Shown here: in pieces, positions 1 to 7,764 of the stretch | Layout of the letters: each line of letters opens with the position of its first letter | How positions within the stretch are numbered: the first letter of the stretch is position 1 | Assembly (NCBI GenBank): GCA_947627455.1 | Contig: CANQWC010000001.1 | Location: 62,001-126,000, forward strand | Reading direction: 5' to 3' | Origin: an uncultured Clostridia bacterium | Lineage (GTDB): Bacteria; Bacillota; Clostridia; Oscillospirales; Ruminococcaceae | Length of the DNA stretch: 64,000 bases | Position numbers and translations under genes: made by a program | The notes under the pieces: generated by a model | What the model saw: the letters and a program-made list of their open reading frames with translations, nothing else | What the model was told of the DNA's origin: nothing | Databases searched by the model: none

Positions 1-1
1 C

Positions 2-142
2 GCTGTCGGCCCGACGGGCAGCTATGCGGGCTATACCGCGTTTTCAAAGGTTATCCTCTCGGTGTCGATGCTCCTCGGCAGGCTTGAAATCTACCCGATA
101 ATCTTCCTGCTGAGCCCGTCCGTCTGGAAGAAAAAGAGCTGA
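2..142 (+). CDS. TrkH-family potassium uptake protein, C-terminal end (partial)
   Basis: The frame is open at the left edge and ends in TGA at 140-142, leaving 46 residues. The tail has a hydrophobic stretch with GRLEIYPI followed by a short basic end (WKKKS), the usual C-terminus of the membrane subunit of Trk/Ktr potassium importers in Firmicutes. The pore-forming part lies outside the window. The DUF3784 gene follows 8 nt later on the same strand. The family call rests on this short tail only. Confidence 0.65.
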   Translation, partial: AVGPTGSYAGYTAFSKVILSVSMLLGRLEIYPIIFLLSPSVWKKKS

Positions 143-150
143 GGTATCTC

Positions 151-459
151 ATGGTTATATTGATTCTTGTTTTGGCGGCGCTGGTCGCGCTCGGGGTGAT
201 CTTTCTTTTCGGAAAGGGAGCGTTTCTGATTTCGGGCTATAACACCTCATCAAAGGCCGAAAAAGAAAAGTTAGACGAGAAAAAGCTTTGCAGGTTCATG
301 GCGAAGTTTATGTTTGCGCTTTCGGCCTGTTGGCTCGTCATGATAATCGGTTTCGCGATCGGCATTAAACCGATAGCGTGGTGGGGTATGCTCCTCTTCC
401 TTGCTGTCGCGATCGCGGGCTTTATCCTCGCGAACACGGGCGGCCGCTTTAAAAAATAA
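151..459 (+). CDS. DUF3784 small membrane protein
   Basis: 102 residues with three hydrophobic segments (about 1-20, 53-71 and 75-94). A polar stretch between the first two carries SGYNTSSKAEKEK and DEKKLCRFMAKFM, the pattern I associate with DUF3784 proteins. Its function is unknown; it should sit in the cytoplasmic membrane. It follows the trkH end by 8 nt and may be co-transcribed with it, though no functional link is visible. Confidence 0.75.
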   Translation: MVILILVLAALVALGVIFLFGKGAFLISGYNTSSKAEKEKLDEKKLCRFMAKFMFALSACWLVMIIGFAIGIKPIAWWGMLLFLAVAIAGFILANTGGRFKK

Positions 460-477
460 TCCCTCGGAAGTGATTTT

Positions 478-1065
478 TTGGAAAGATTTTATCTTGAATA
501 CCCCTCGCTTTCCCGCAAGGCCGACGCCCTCGAATATATCGCCGAGTTTAACGAATACGGCTCCGATATCAACGGTTCTGGCGGCCTTGACCGCTTCACG
601 GGCGACTATGAGGGCTGGCTTTCAAAGCTTGAAGCCGACCGAAACAGAACCCCCGATGAAGAAAGGTCGCCGAGCGAGACATATTTTTTGGTGCGCCAAA
701 GCGACAGCCGCGTCGTCGGAATGATAAATATAAGGTATGTCCTCACCGAGCGCCTGAGAAAATACGGCGGCAACATCGGCTACTCAATCCGCCCGACCGA
801 ACGGCACAAGGGTTACAACAAAATCAATCTCTACCTCGCCCTGCGGCTCTGCAAGCTTCACGGCCTGAAAAGCGTTCTTCTTGATGCCGACACCGACAAC
901 CCTGCCTCTTGGCGAACCATCGAGGCCCTCGGCGGCGTGATGCTCAGGGAATATTTCGACTCCGATATAGATCACTGCATGGTCAGGGACTATGAGATCG
1001 ACGTCGATTCAAGCCTCGCAAGGTTTTCGCACATCTACGAACCGATGATTACAGATATAAAATAA
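478..1065 (+). CDS. GNAT-family N-acetyltransferase
   Basis: 195 residues. GNAT enzymes move the acetyl group of acetyl-CoA to an amine; the acceptor here cannot be told. The central part (IGYSIRPTERHKGYNK, about residues 101-116) matches the acetyl-CoA pyrophosphate-binding region, and DTDNPASWRTIEALGG (about 139-154) matches the later conserved Asn/Ser-Arg helix. The start is TTG at 478, with GGAAG 8-10 nt upstream; no ATG in frame keeps the N-terminus. It ends at a hairpin shared with convergent htpG. Confidence 0.8.
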   Translation: MERFYLEYPSLSRKADALEYIAEFNEYGSDINGSGGLDRFTGDYEGWLSKLEADRNRTPDEERSPSETYFLVRQSDSRVVGMINIRYVLTERLRKYGGNIGYSIRPTERHKGYNKINLYLALRLCKLHGLKSVLLDADTDNPASWRTIEALGGVMLREYFDSDIDHCMVRDYEIDVDSSLARFSHIYEPMITDIK

Positions 1066-1096
1066 GACCGTACCTTAGTGGTACGGTCTATTTTGT
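1065..1096. terminator. Bidirectional terminator between the GNAT gene and htpG
   Basis: A perfect 10-bp stem, AGACCGTACC (1065-1074) and GGTACGGTCT (1080-1089), has a 5-nt loop. ATTTTGTG follows on the plus side and an A-rich run precedes it, so it can stop transcription from both convergent genes. Confidence 0.8.
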
Positions 1097-1100
1097 GTTA

Positions 1101-2978
1101 TCAGACCATCAGCTCTGAAATCAGCCCGCTGAACTCCTCGGCGTTTTCGATTTCAAGCCCCGAGAGAAGCCTCGCCTGAGCGTAGAGCAGCTTGCAGTAT
1201 TTCGCACACTTCTCCTTGTCGGTTTCAAACAGCTCCTTGATTTTTTCGGTTATCGGGTGAGTGCTGTTGATTTCAAGAACCAGCGAAGCCTTGAGACCGC
1301 CGTCCGCGTCGGGCATCTTCGAGAGAACCCTCGCCATCTCGATGGACATTCCGCCCTCGCTCGAAAGCGCCGCGGGGTGGTCGCCGATTGCGTTCGAGAA
1401 TTTTACCGAGTTAAGCCCGCCGACGCTCTCCTTGATGAAGTCCAAAAGCTTTTTGCCGCTCTTGTTTTCCTTTTCAAGCTTCTTGGTCTCTTCCTCAGTC
1501 GCGAGGTCAAGCTCGTCGGTCGAGACGTTCACGAACTTCTTGTCCTCATAGGTCATCATCGTCTTGAGTGTGAATTCGTCGACGTCCTCGGTCAGAAGAA
1601 GAACTTCATAGCCCTTCGCGATGACCGCGGCTGCCTGCGGAAGCTTAAGCGCTTTTTCAGCGGTGTCGCCGCATGCGTAATAGATGCTCTTCTGGGCCTC
1701 GGGCATTCTCGAGACATATTCTTTAAGGGTGGTATACTTCATCTCGTTTGAAGAGGTGAACATAATGAGGTCCTGAAGAAGCTCCTTGTGGGTGCCGTAG
1801 TCTGAGTATACGCCGAATTTAAGCTGCGAGCCGAACGCCTTATAGAATTTTTCATACTTTTCGCGATCGGTCTCCATAAGCTTCTGAAGCTCTGACTTGA
1901 TCTTCTTCTCGACCGCCTTTGCGATGGTTCTGAGCTGGTGGTCCTGCTGAAGCGTCTCGCGGGAGATGTTTAGCGAAATATCCGAGCTGTCGATGAGGCC
2001 CTTGACGAAGCTGAAATAGTCGGGCAGCATTTCATCGCACCTGTCCATAACCATAACTCCGCTCGAATAAAGTCTCAGGCCCTTTTCATAATTCTTCGAG
2101 TAGTAGTCGAAAGGCGCATGAGAGGGGACATAGAGCAGCGCGGTATATTCAACGGTGCCCTCCTGTTTATAGTGCATGACCTTTATCGGCGGTTCATAGT
2201 CCATGAACGACGAGGTGTAGAAGTTGTTATACTCCTCCTCGGTGACCTCTGCCGCGGGCTTTTTCCATAGCGGGGTGATCGAATTGAGGGTTCTGCGCTC
2301 GATTACCTTTTCGGTCTCGCCCTCTTTGCCCTCGACGGGCTTGTTGACCTCAAAGTCCATCTTGATGGGGTAGTGGATATAGTCTGAATATTTCTTCACG
2401 AGCCGTTGAATAGAATACTGCTCCAAGAACTCGCAGTAGTCCTCTTCCTCGCTGTCGGGCTTGATGTGAAGCGTAATTTCGGTTCCGACGCTGTCTTTCT
2501 CGCACTCTTCGAGGGTATAGCCGTCGACGCCCTCAGACTCCCATTTATAGGCCTTTTCCGCGCCATATACCTTTGATACCACGGTGACTTTTTCCGCCAC
2601 CATGAACGCCGAATAAAAGCCCACGCCGAACTGGCCGATTATGTCGACGTTGTCGGCAGAGTTCTCGCTCTTGAAGTCGAACGAGCCGCTCTTCGCGATA
2701 GTGCCGAGGTTGTTTTCAAGCTCCTCTGCGGTCATTCCGCAGCCGTTGTCGCTGATTTTGAGAATGCGGTTTTCCTCATCGGCCGAAATGAGAATCTCAT
2801 ATTCATCGCGATTAAGGCCGCATTCGGGCATGGTGAGCGACTTGAAATAACGCTTGTCGATGGCGTCGCTCGCGTTAGAGATCAACTCTCTGAGGAAAAT
2901 TTCCTTATGCGTATAAATCGAATTGATCATCATGTCGAGCAGCTTTTTTGACTCAGTCTGAAACTGTCTCTTTTCCAT
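1101..2978 (-). CDS. htpG: Molecular chaperone HtpG (Hsp90)
   Basis: 625 residues, the normal HtpG length. The N-terminal GHKL ATPase has ELISNASDAIDK (about 31-42), DNGCGMT and GQFGVGFYSAFM. The middle client-binding and C-terminal dimerisation domains follow without a break. The protein is a cytosolic ATP-dependent chaperone dimer. The ATG at 2978 has AAGGAGAAG just upstream on the minus strand. A CIRCE-like operator lies about 120 nt upstream, which suggests HrcA-controlled heat-shock expression. Confidence 0.97.
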   Translation of the reverse strand: MEKRQFQTESKKLLDMMINSIYTHKEIFLRELISNASDAIDKRYFKSLTMPECGLNRDEYEILISADEENRILKISDNGCGMTAEELENNLGTIAKSGSFDFKSENSADNVDIIGQFGVGFYSAFMVAEKVTVVSKVYGAEKAYKWESEGVDGYTLEECEKDSVGTEITLHIKPDSEEEDYCEFLEQYSIQRLVKKYSDYIHYPIKMDFEVNKPVEGKEGETEKVIERRTLNSITPLWKKPAAEVTEEEYNNFYTSSFMDYEPPIKVMHYKQEGTVEYTALLYVPSHAPFDYYSKNYEKGLRLYSSGVMVMDRCDEMLPDYFSFVKGLIDSSDISLNISRETLQQDHQLRTIAKAVEKKIKSELQKLMETDREKYEKFYKAFGSQLKFGVYSDYGTHKELLQDLIMFTSSNEMKYTTLKEYVSRMPEAQKSIYYACGDTAEKALKLPQAAAVIAKGYEVLLLTEDVDEFTLKTMMTYEDKKFVNVSTDELDLATEEETKKLEKENKSGKKLLDFIKESVGGLNSVKFSNAIGDHPAALSSEGGMSIEMARVLSKMPDADGGLKASLVLEINSTHPITEKIKELFETDKEKCAKYCKLLYAQARLLSGLEIENAEEFSGLISELMV

Positions 2979-3044
2979 TTTATCTTCTCCTTATTATAAT
3001 GATTCGGGAAGAGCGGGCGCCTGTCCGCTTTTCTGTTGATATAT

Positions 3045-3050
3045 ATTATA
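3045..3050 (-). promoter_or_regulatory. Candidate -10 box for htpG
   Basis: On the minus strand a consensus TATAAT lies about 70 nt before the htpG ATG. No good -35 hexamer is seen 16-18 nt upstream. The CIRCE-like palindrome lies about 50 nt further upstream than this box, so the real promoter may be elsewhere. Confidence 0.45.
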
Positions 3051-3100
3051 GCCTCGATTTGTTTCGGATATATGTACATATTGTTATTAATCTGTAAATT

Positions 3101-3127
3101 TTAGCACTCTTCAAAAATAAGTGCTAA
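3101..3127 (-). promoter_or_regulatory. CIRCE-like HrcA operator upstream of htpG
   Basis: TTAGCACTC (3101-3109), a 9-nt spacer and AAGTGCTAA (3119-3127) match the CIRCE consensus TTAGCACTC-N9-GAGTGCTAA with one mismatch and exact spacing. CIRCE is the site of the HrcA heat-shock repressor. Htp genes under CIRCE are less usual than groE and dnaK. hrcA is not in this window. Confidence 0.8.
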
Positions 3128-3203
3128 ATTTTAAATTAGCTTTTGAGGCACCCCGCCGCTCAAGCGATGCTCTTTCAAGCGCCCTTAATAATTCGGAATC
3201 CGC

Positions 3204-3398
3204 CTAAGTGTGTTGCCCGTTCGAGCGCTGACGAAAATCATCTCGGATATATCCGTAAATATTGTAAGTGCAGTAGCTGCTGACCATCTTTCCGTTTCTG
3301 ATACAGCCTTCAAGTGTAAATCCGCATTTCTTTAAAACTGCATTTGACGCCATGTTTTGCCCACCTGTTTTTATCGCATAAACCCATGTAACGCCGTT
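3204..3398 (-). pseudogene. C-terminal remnant of a RimJ/RimL-like GNAT acetyltransferase
   Basis: The minus strand is open for 64 codons between a TAA at 3399-3401 and a TAG at 3204-3206. The translation contains QNMASNAVLKKCGFTLEG and YNIYGYIRDDF, which resemble the last third of RimJ/RimL-type acetyltransferases (the NxxSxxVLxKxGFxxEG block and the terminal IYG-RDD). There is no N-terminal acetyl-CoA-binding part, and the only candidate starts are internal. The fragment overlaps the end of the flavodoxin-like gene by 28 nt, so it looks like the stump left after replacement or deletion. Confidence 0.7.
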
Positions 3399-3910
3399 TT
3401 AACCGACTCAATATCTATTACGCTGTCCTTCATTGTCTGCTGATACAAGCGGCGTTCGATTCCCAGAACATGATGTTGATAAGGAGTACCCTCAAACCAT
3501 TTTTCAAAACACCTTATGAAATCAGGTGATTCTTTCTTGCTTCCATAGACGCCGATGATAAAAAGTCTCTCTGCAAAAGACATATATTCATTTTCATGGT
3601 GCACGAAAAAGTCTTGGCTTCTTTCGTTAAAGGCGAAATATAGTGAGGAAGGGTTTCCGCAATACATCGGTACAAGCAGAATTACTTTTTCATAGCTCTC
3701 AAAACTACTGTAAAGGCGATAAACATCATCGTCACGATATCGGCATTGTGTTTTGAAACACTCATAATCGCAATTGCTGCACCCGTGTGTGTTCAAATCC
3801 TTATAATAAACCACTTTATCCTGCGGTGTCTTTATAAAATCAATAATCTGAGCGCAATTACCGATTTTTCTTGCAGAGAAAGAAATAAATAATCTCATTA
3901 TATACCTCAT
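3371..3910 (-). CDS. Flavodoxin-like / NAD(P)H-dependent FMN oxidoreductase family protein
   Basis: 179 residues. The N-terminus has a beta strand and a Ser/Asn-rich loop (LFISFSARKIGNCAQ) like the FMN phosphate-binding loop of the flavodoxin/FMN-reductase fold. A Cys-rich GCSNCDYECF (about 43-52) and a VPMYCGNPSSLYFAF stretch (about 80-94) are typical of the iron-sulfur flavoprotein relatives. Substrate unknown. Its ATG directly abuts the stop of the upstream methyltransferase gene, so the two are probably translated together. Base use is more AT-rich than the housekeeping genes. Met5 is an alternative start. Confidence 0.6.
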   Translation of the reverse strand: MRYIMRLFISFSARKIGNCAQIIDFIKTPQDKVVYYKDLNTHGCSNCDYECFKTQCRYRDDDVYRLYSSFESYEKVILLVPMYCGNPSSLYFAFNERSQDFFVHHENEYMSFAERLFIIGVYGSKKESPDFIRCFEKWFEGTPYQHHVLGIERRLYQQTMKDSVIDIESVKTALHGFMR

Positions 3911-4663
3911 TTACGGTTTTATCGCCATTGTCGCGATAAATGTGGGTATGTTGTGCTCGTGAAGGAACCCCTCGCCGTTGGTGTCTTCGTAAATGTCTTT
4001 AAGTATAAATCCCGCCCTGAGCTGCCCGCCGATCTGCTCCTCAAGCGTGTGAGAGAACTGAATTCCGCAGTCGTTACCGATGATGCTCTTCATTTGGTCG
4101 GGGTTTTTAAGCGGATTGAATGGTAACGTATTAACTACTTTTGACTCGTCGTCGTTGAAGAAATAATTAACCCCGTTATCAAGCCCGGACAGCAGTATTC
4201 CGCCGTTTTTCAGCACCCTGAAGCACTCGCGGAAGATGGGCTCGACCTCTTCGACGTAGCAGTTTGAAACGGGGTGGAAGATTATGTCAAACTCGCTGTC
4301 AGGAAATGGCAGCGGTTTAGTCATATCAGCTTTAACTATGTTAATTTTATACCCCTCCCGCGATGCCACGCAAACCTCGCTGTTTAGCTGTTTTGCGGAA
4401 TAATCGAGGACGGTGCAGACCGCCCCCAAAGCCGCAAAAACAGGCATCTGTTGGGCACCGCCGGCGGCCAGACCGAGCAGCTTTTTTCCTGATATTTCCT
4501 CGCCGAACCAAGAGCGCGGAACGGGCTTAGTCGGGGTTAAAAGAACCTGCCAATCGCCCGCCAAAGCGCGTAAATAGGCCTCATGCGAGATCGGGATACC
4601 CCACTCCCAGCCCTCGTCGACCCACCTGTCGATGGTGTGTGAATTTATTTCTTGGTAGTTCAT
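3911..4663 (-). CDS. Class I SAM-dependent methyltransferase
   Basis: 250 residues. LLGLAAGGAQQMPVFAALGA (about 63-82) is motif I of a Rossmann methyltransferase. It is followed by VLDYSAKQL (acidic residue for the SAM ribose) and DSEFDIIFHPVSNCYVE (motif II/IV region), as in the Methyltransf_11 group. The acceptor is unknown. It is transcribed divergently from the small XRE regulator at 4835 and heads a two-gene unit with the flavodoxin-like gene. The start ATG has AAAGGAG nearby. Confidence 0.85.
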   Translation of the reverse strand: MNYQEINSHTIDRWVDEGWEWGIPISHEAYLRALAGDWQVLLTPTKPVPRSWFGEEISGKKLLGLAAGGAQQMPVFAALGAVCTVLDYSAKQLNSEVCVASREGYKINIVKADMTKPLPFPDSEFDIIFHPVSNCYVEEVEPIFRECFRVLKNGGILLSGLDNGVNYFFNDDESKVVNTLPFNPLKNPDQMKSIIGNDCGIQFSHTLEEQIGGQLRAGFILKDIYEDTNGEGFLHEHNIPTFIATMAIKP

Positions 4664-4714
4664 TTTGTGCTCCTTTCAGGGAATATTAGTTATGAATATT
4701 AAGCTTTTTTGCCC

Positions 4715-4775
4715 TTGACAGGGGCGATTTTTTGTGATATATTTGTATCACGATGTGAGAAATATATCACAAAAA
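4715..4775 (+). promoter_or_regulatory. Sigma-A promoter overlapped by a palindromic operator (XRE regulator gene)
   Basis: TTGACA (4715-4720), a 17-nt spacer and TATATT (4738-4743) form a strong promoter for the XRE gene. A perfect 16-bp inverted repeat covers its -10 region: TTTTTGTGATATATTT (4729-4744) and AAATATATCACAAAAA (4760-4775), with a 15-nt centre. Inside are two smaller dyads, GTGATA/TATCAC (4734-4751) and GTGA/TCAC (4755-4770). This is the layout expected of an autorepressor site; the repressor identity is inferred. Confidence 0.75.
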
Positions 4776-4834
4776 CGGAGTTACGAATCATCTGGAAAAT
4801 TATCTCAGAAAAACTTCAGCGGAGGAAATTGAAA

Positions 4835-5035
4835 ATGGCTGAGCTTTATACAAAAATAAGAGAGTATAGGTCAATCTACGGCATGAGCCAGACCGAGCTG
4901 GCAGAAATTGTAAACGTCAGGCGGGAGACGATCTCGCGGCTCGAGAAGGGGGAGTATAACCCGTCGCTGCGGCTGGCGATGGACATTGCGCGGGCGTTCG
5001 GCGCGGCGGTGGAGGATGTTTTTTGGTATCAGTGA
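4835..5035 (+). CDS. Small XRE-family HTH transcriptional regulator
   Basis: 66 residues, almost entirely one Cro/C1-type helix-turn-helix: MSQTELAEIVNVRRETISRLEKG (about 18-40) followed by NPSLRLAMDIARAFG. There is no effector domain, as in the YgzD/YozG-like minimal regulators. The ATG at 4835 is chosen because GGAGGAAAT lies 6 nt upstream; longer upstream readings enter the operator. It probably represses its own promoter and perhaps the divergent methyltransferase pair. Confidence 0.9.
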   Translation: MAELYTKIREYRSIYGMSQTELAEIVNVRRETISRLEKGEYNPSLRLAMDIARAFGAAVEDVFWYQ

Positions 5036-5047
5036 GCGTTGCCGATA

Positions 5048-5080
5048 TTATAGCATAAAGCCAAGGGCTTTGTGCTATAA
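5048..5080. terminator. Long hairpin after the XRE gene, terminator-like
   Basis: TTATAGCATAAAGCC (5048-5062) pairs with GGCTTTGTGCTATAA (5066-5080), with a single G-U position and a 3-nt loop. There is no clear U tract, so termination is plausible but not certain. Two further small dyads (5100-5115 and 5146-5165) lie before the ksgA-region promoter. Confidence 0.45.
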
Positions 5081-5192
5081 TTAGCCATCTTTTGCGGTTC
5101 CCGACGAAGTCGGGGAGCAAAAGGGCGAATAAAAATAAATTATAATAATCGCTTGCGATTATTTTAGCATAATATCTTTTCTCTGTCAACGG

Positions 5193-5221
5193 TTGACAGG
5201 CGCGTGCGGGTTTGGTAGAAT
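5193..5221 (+). promoter_or_regulatory. Sigma-A promoter, original ksgA promoter
   Basis: TTGACA (5193-5198), a 17-nt spacer and TAGAAT (5216-5221). The -35 sits in a small palindrome, TGTCAACGGTTGACA. The hydrolase cassette lies between this promoter and ksgA, so both genes are probably read from it. Confidence 0.7.
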
Positions 5222-5231
5222 GATTTAGAAT

Positions 5232-5282
5232 TTTGAAAAGGAGTTGAAAGTTTAGGTGTTTAATCTTTCTGACCCTGCGGTG
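5232..5282 (+). repeat. 51-bp direct repeat, copy 1: duplicated ksgA ribosome site and first codons
   Basis: Identical over 51 nt to 6094-6144. It carries the AAAAGGAG site, the GTG start and nine codons of ksgA. In this copy the frame runs on as MFNLSDPAVGKI and stops at 5292-5294, so it is a broken 5' end of ksgA directly before the hydrolase gene. Confidence 0.9.
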
Positions 5283-5310
5283 GGAAAAATATGATTTGGG
5301 GGTCTCCAAT

Positions 5311-6051
5311 ATGAATTGCAGAGAATTCGGCACTGAAAACAGTGAAGTCGTTGTTTTGCTCCATGGCGGCGGTTTGGCTTGGTGGAATTATATCGATGAG
5401 ATTGAGCTTCTTTCTGGGCGATTTCACGTTGTTATTCCCGCTTTGGACGGTCACGCCGAAAGTGACGCTGATTTTAATTCTATTGAGGATAATGCCGTCA
5501 GAATTATGAATTTCATTGACGAAAAATTTAAAGGTCATGTACTTTTTATATGCGGTTTGTCGCTTGGCGGCCAGATTCTGTTGGAGATTCTGTCGCGGCG
5601 AAATGACATTTGCAAATTTGCGATTATTGAAAGCGCACTTGCCGTTCCCATGCCGATAACTCACCGCTTAATTGCGCCAAGCATAAAAATAAGCTATGGG
5701 CTTATATGCAAAAAATGGTTCTCTAAGTTGCAGATGAAGAGCTTGTATATTCGTAATGACTTATTTGAGCACTATTATCGCGACACATGCGCTATTTCGT
5801 GTGATAATTATATCAGTTTTATGAAAAGCAACTCGTCATATCATGCAAAACAGAGTTTACTGCAGTGTCGGGCAAGAGTTATTATATTTGTAGGCGGCAA
5901 AGAGCGGTCTATCATGAAAAAATCTGCAAAATTGATTAACAGTTTGCTTGCAAACAGCGAACTGATTACAGTCAGTAATTACCGTCACGGAGATCTCAGC
6001 ATGAACCATGCGGACGAATATGTAAAATACATGACTATGATAATGGAATAA
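5311..6051 (+). CDS. Alpha/beta hydrolase-fold protein
   Basis: 246 residues. VVVLLHGGGLAWWNY (about 14-28) gives the HG oxyanion-hole region, LFICGLSLGG (about 82-91) the nucleophile elbow with Ser in GLSLGG, and a late HGDLSMNH supplies a candidate catalytic His. The substrate cannot be read from sequence. ATG 5311 is preferred over TTG 5296 because it sits 8 nt after a GGGGG run and keeps the usual N-terminus. It is clearly AT-richer than its neighbours and is flanked by the 51-bp direct repeats, which points to acquisition. Confidence 0.8.
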   Translation: MNCREFGTENSEVVVLLHGGGLAWWNYIDEIELLSGRFHVVIPALDGHAESDADFNSIEDNAVRIMNFIDEKFKGHVLFICGLSLGGQILLEILSRRNDICKFAIIESALAVPMPITHRLIAPSIKISYGLICKKWFSKLQMKSLYIRNDLFEHYYRDTCAISCDNYISFMKSNSSYHAKQSLLQCRARVIIFVGGKERSIMKKSAKLINSLLANSELITVSNYRHGDLSMNHADEYVKYMTMIME

Positions 6052-6093
6052 ATTGAAATTTAAAACGGTATATGCGAAAGTCGTCATGAAAAA

Positions 6094-6144
6094 TTTGAAA
6101 AGGAGTTGAAAGTTTAGGTGTTTAATCTTTCTGACCCTGCGGTG
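6094..6144 (+). repeat. 51-bp direct repeat, copy 2: functional ksgA start
   Basis: Identical to 5232-5282. Here the GTG at 6118 opens the complete ksgA frame. The distance between copies is 862 bp, which equals one repeat plus the hydrolase segment, as expected for a duplication formed on insertion. Confidence 0.9.
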
Positions 6145-6984
6145 ATAAAAGACATTCTTTCGCGGCACGGGTTTACCTTCTCGAAGAGGCTCGGGCAGAA
6201 TTTTTTGATAAATCCGTCGGTTTGCCCGAGGATCGCCGAGCTCGGCGGGGCGGGCGAGGGCTTCGGAATTATCGAGATCGGCCCCGGGATAGGCGTTCTT
6301 ACTAACGAGCTTTGCGCTCGCGCTGATAAGGTCGTCGCGATCGAGCTTGATTCACGGCTTCTGCCGATTCTGGGCGAGACCCTCGCGGAACATAAAAACC
6401 TTAAAATCATCAACGCCGATGTGCTCGACGTCGACCTTAAAAAGCTCATAGACGACGAGTTTTCGGGGCTTCGGGTCGCGGTGTGCGCAAACCTGCCCTA
6501 TTATATCACCTCGCCGATCGTGATGAAGCTTTTGGAGGACAGGCTCGCGATTGAATCTATCACGACGATGGTTCAGAAAGAGGCCGCAGAGAGGCTCTGC
6601 GCACCCGTGGGGTCGCGAGAGGCGGGCGCGGTAACCGTCGCGGTGGATTATTTCAGTGAGGCGGAACGGCTTTTTAATGTCTCGCGGGGGAGCTTTATGC
6701 CTCAGCCGAACGTAGACAGCGCTGTCATCAGGCTGAATATCAGGAAAAATACGCCCGAGGTCTCGGACGAAAAGCTGTTCTTTAAAATAGTGCGGGGAAT
6801 CTTCACGCTGAGGCGGAAAACCGTTCTCAACGCGCTTTCGGGCTCGATGGGAATTGAAAAATCGCAGGCCGAGGAGATACTTCGGGCGGCGGGGATAGAC
6901 TCGGGGAAACGGCCCGAGCAGCTTAAAATGAACGAACTTATAGCGCTCTGCGGGGCGTTTGGGAAAGAGGGGCGAGAGGATTGA
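6118..6984 (+). CDS. rsmA: 16S rRNA (adenine1518/1519-N6) dimethyltransferase
   Basis: 288 residues (also called KsgA). It dimethylates two adjacent adenines near the 3' end of 16S rRNA during 30S assembly. Visible motifs are LGQNFLINPSV, the SAM loop IEIGPGIGVLT (about 45-55) and the catalytic NLPYYITSPI (about 123-132). The GTG start is set by homology of MFNLSDPAVIKDILSRHGF and by AGGAG 12 nt upstream. The next gene starts inside its stop codon. Confidence 0.97.
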   Translation: MFNLSDPAVIKDILSRHGFTFSKRLGQNFLINPSVCPRIAELGGAGEGFGIIEIGPGIGVLTNELCARADKVVAIELDSRLLPILGETLAEHKNLKIINADVLDVDLKKLIDDEFSGLRVAVCANLPYYITSPIVMKLLEDRLAIESITTMVQKEAAERLCAPVGSREAGAVTVAVDYFSEAERLFNVSRGSFMPQPNVDSAVIRLNIRKNTPEVSDEKLFFKIVRGIFTLRRKTVLNALSGSMGIEKSQAEEILRAAGIDSGKRPEQLKMNELIALCGAFGKEGRED

Positions 6985-7565
6985 CACCGAGGGAGTTTCT
7001 GGATTTTTTGGGGGCGGCGGGAAAGCTTAAAACCGCGTATCGGCACAATTTTACAGAAGAGGGACGCAGGGAAAGCGTCGCGGAACATTCGTGGCGGCTG
7101 GCGCTTATGGCGATGACTCTCAGGGAAGATTTTCCCGAAGTCGACATCGACAGGGTGGTGAAGATGTGCGTCATTCATGACCTCGGGGAAGCCGTTACGG
7201 GGGATATACCCTGTTTTTTGAAAACCGAAGCCGATGAGGAAGTCGAGAAACGGGCCGCCGAGGGGCTTTTTGAAAAGTTGGGCGAGGGGGCTCGCGAGGA
7301 ATTTTCGGGGCTGTATTCGGAGATGGAGAGGCTTGAAACCGAAGAGGCGAAGCTCTATAAGGCGCTCGACTGCCTTGAGGCGGTGATATCGCACAACGAG
7401 GCGGATATTTCGACTTGGGAGCCGCATGAGTATGAGCTGCAATTTTCGCACGGGACGGACAAGGTCGCGTGGAGCGGGTGGCTCAGAGAGCTTAAGGCGG
7501 AGATAGATAAGGATACGAGAAGGAAAATCGCGGAAGCGGATAAGGCGGACAATCTGATAATCTGA
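6981..7565 (+). CDS. HD-domain hydrolase (YfbR/HDDC2-like)
   Basis: 194 residues. The metal-binding HD pattern is visible: ESVAEHSWRLALMA (His about 36), VIHDLGEAVTGDIP (His-Asp about 69-70) and a later Asp in KALDCLEAVISHNEAD. This arrangement matches the 5'-deoxynucleotidase/HDDC2-like group that dephosphorylates deoxynucleoside monophosphates; the exact substrate is inferred. The TTG start overlaps the rsmA TGA, indicating translational coupling. Confidence 0.8.
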   Translation: MTPREFLDFLGAAGKLKTAYRHNFTEEGRRESVAEHSWRLALMAMTLREDFPEVDIDRVVKMCVIHDLGEAVTGDIPCFLKTEADEEVEKRAAEGLFEKLGEGAREEFSGLYSEMERLETEEAKLYKALDCLEAVISHNEADISTWEPHEYELQFSHGTDKVAWSGWLRELKAEIDKDTRRKIAEADKADNLII

Positions 7566-7724
7566 TTTCTAACCTCTGACTTCTGATTTTCGGCCTGTTT
7601 TACGATGCGAAACACATCGGGAAAGGGAGTGCCCATTCCGCACACATTATTCTCAGTATTTGAAAACGTCGCCGTAGGCGACACCTTGAAATTCTGACAT
7701 CTGACCTCTAATTTCTGTCTTCTT

Positions 7725-7747
7725 GATGTGGCCGCTTCGGCCACATC
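7725..7747. terminator. Perfect hairpin between the HD gene and asnS
   Basis: GATGTGGCCG (7725-7734) and CGGCCACATC (7738-7747) form a 10-bp stem with a 3-nt loop. It lacks a U tract, so termination is uncertain. The rest of 7566-7764 holds a short GTCGCC/GGCGAC dyad at 7668-7682 and no gene. Confidence 0.4.
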
Positions 7748-7764
7748 TATCGGGAAAACGGGTC

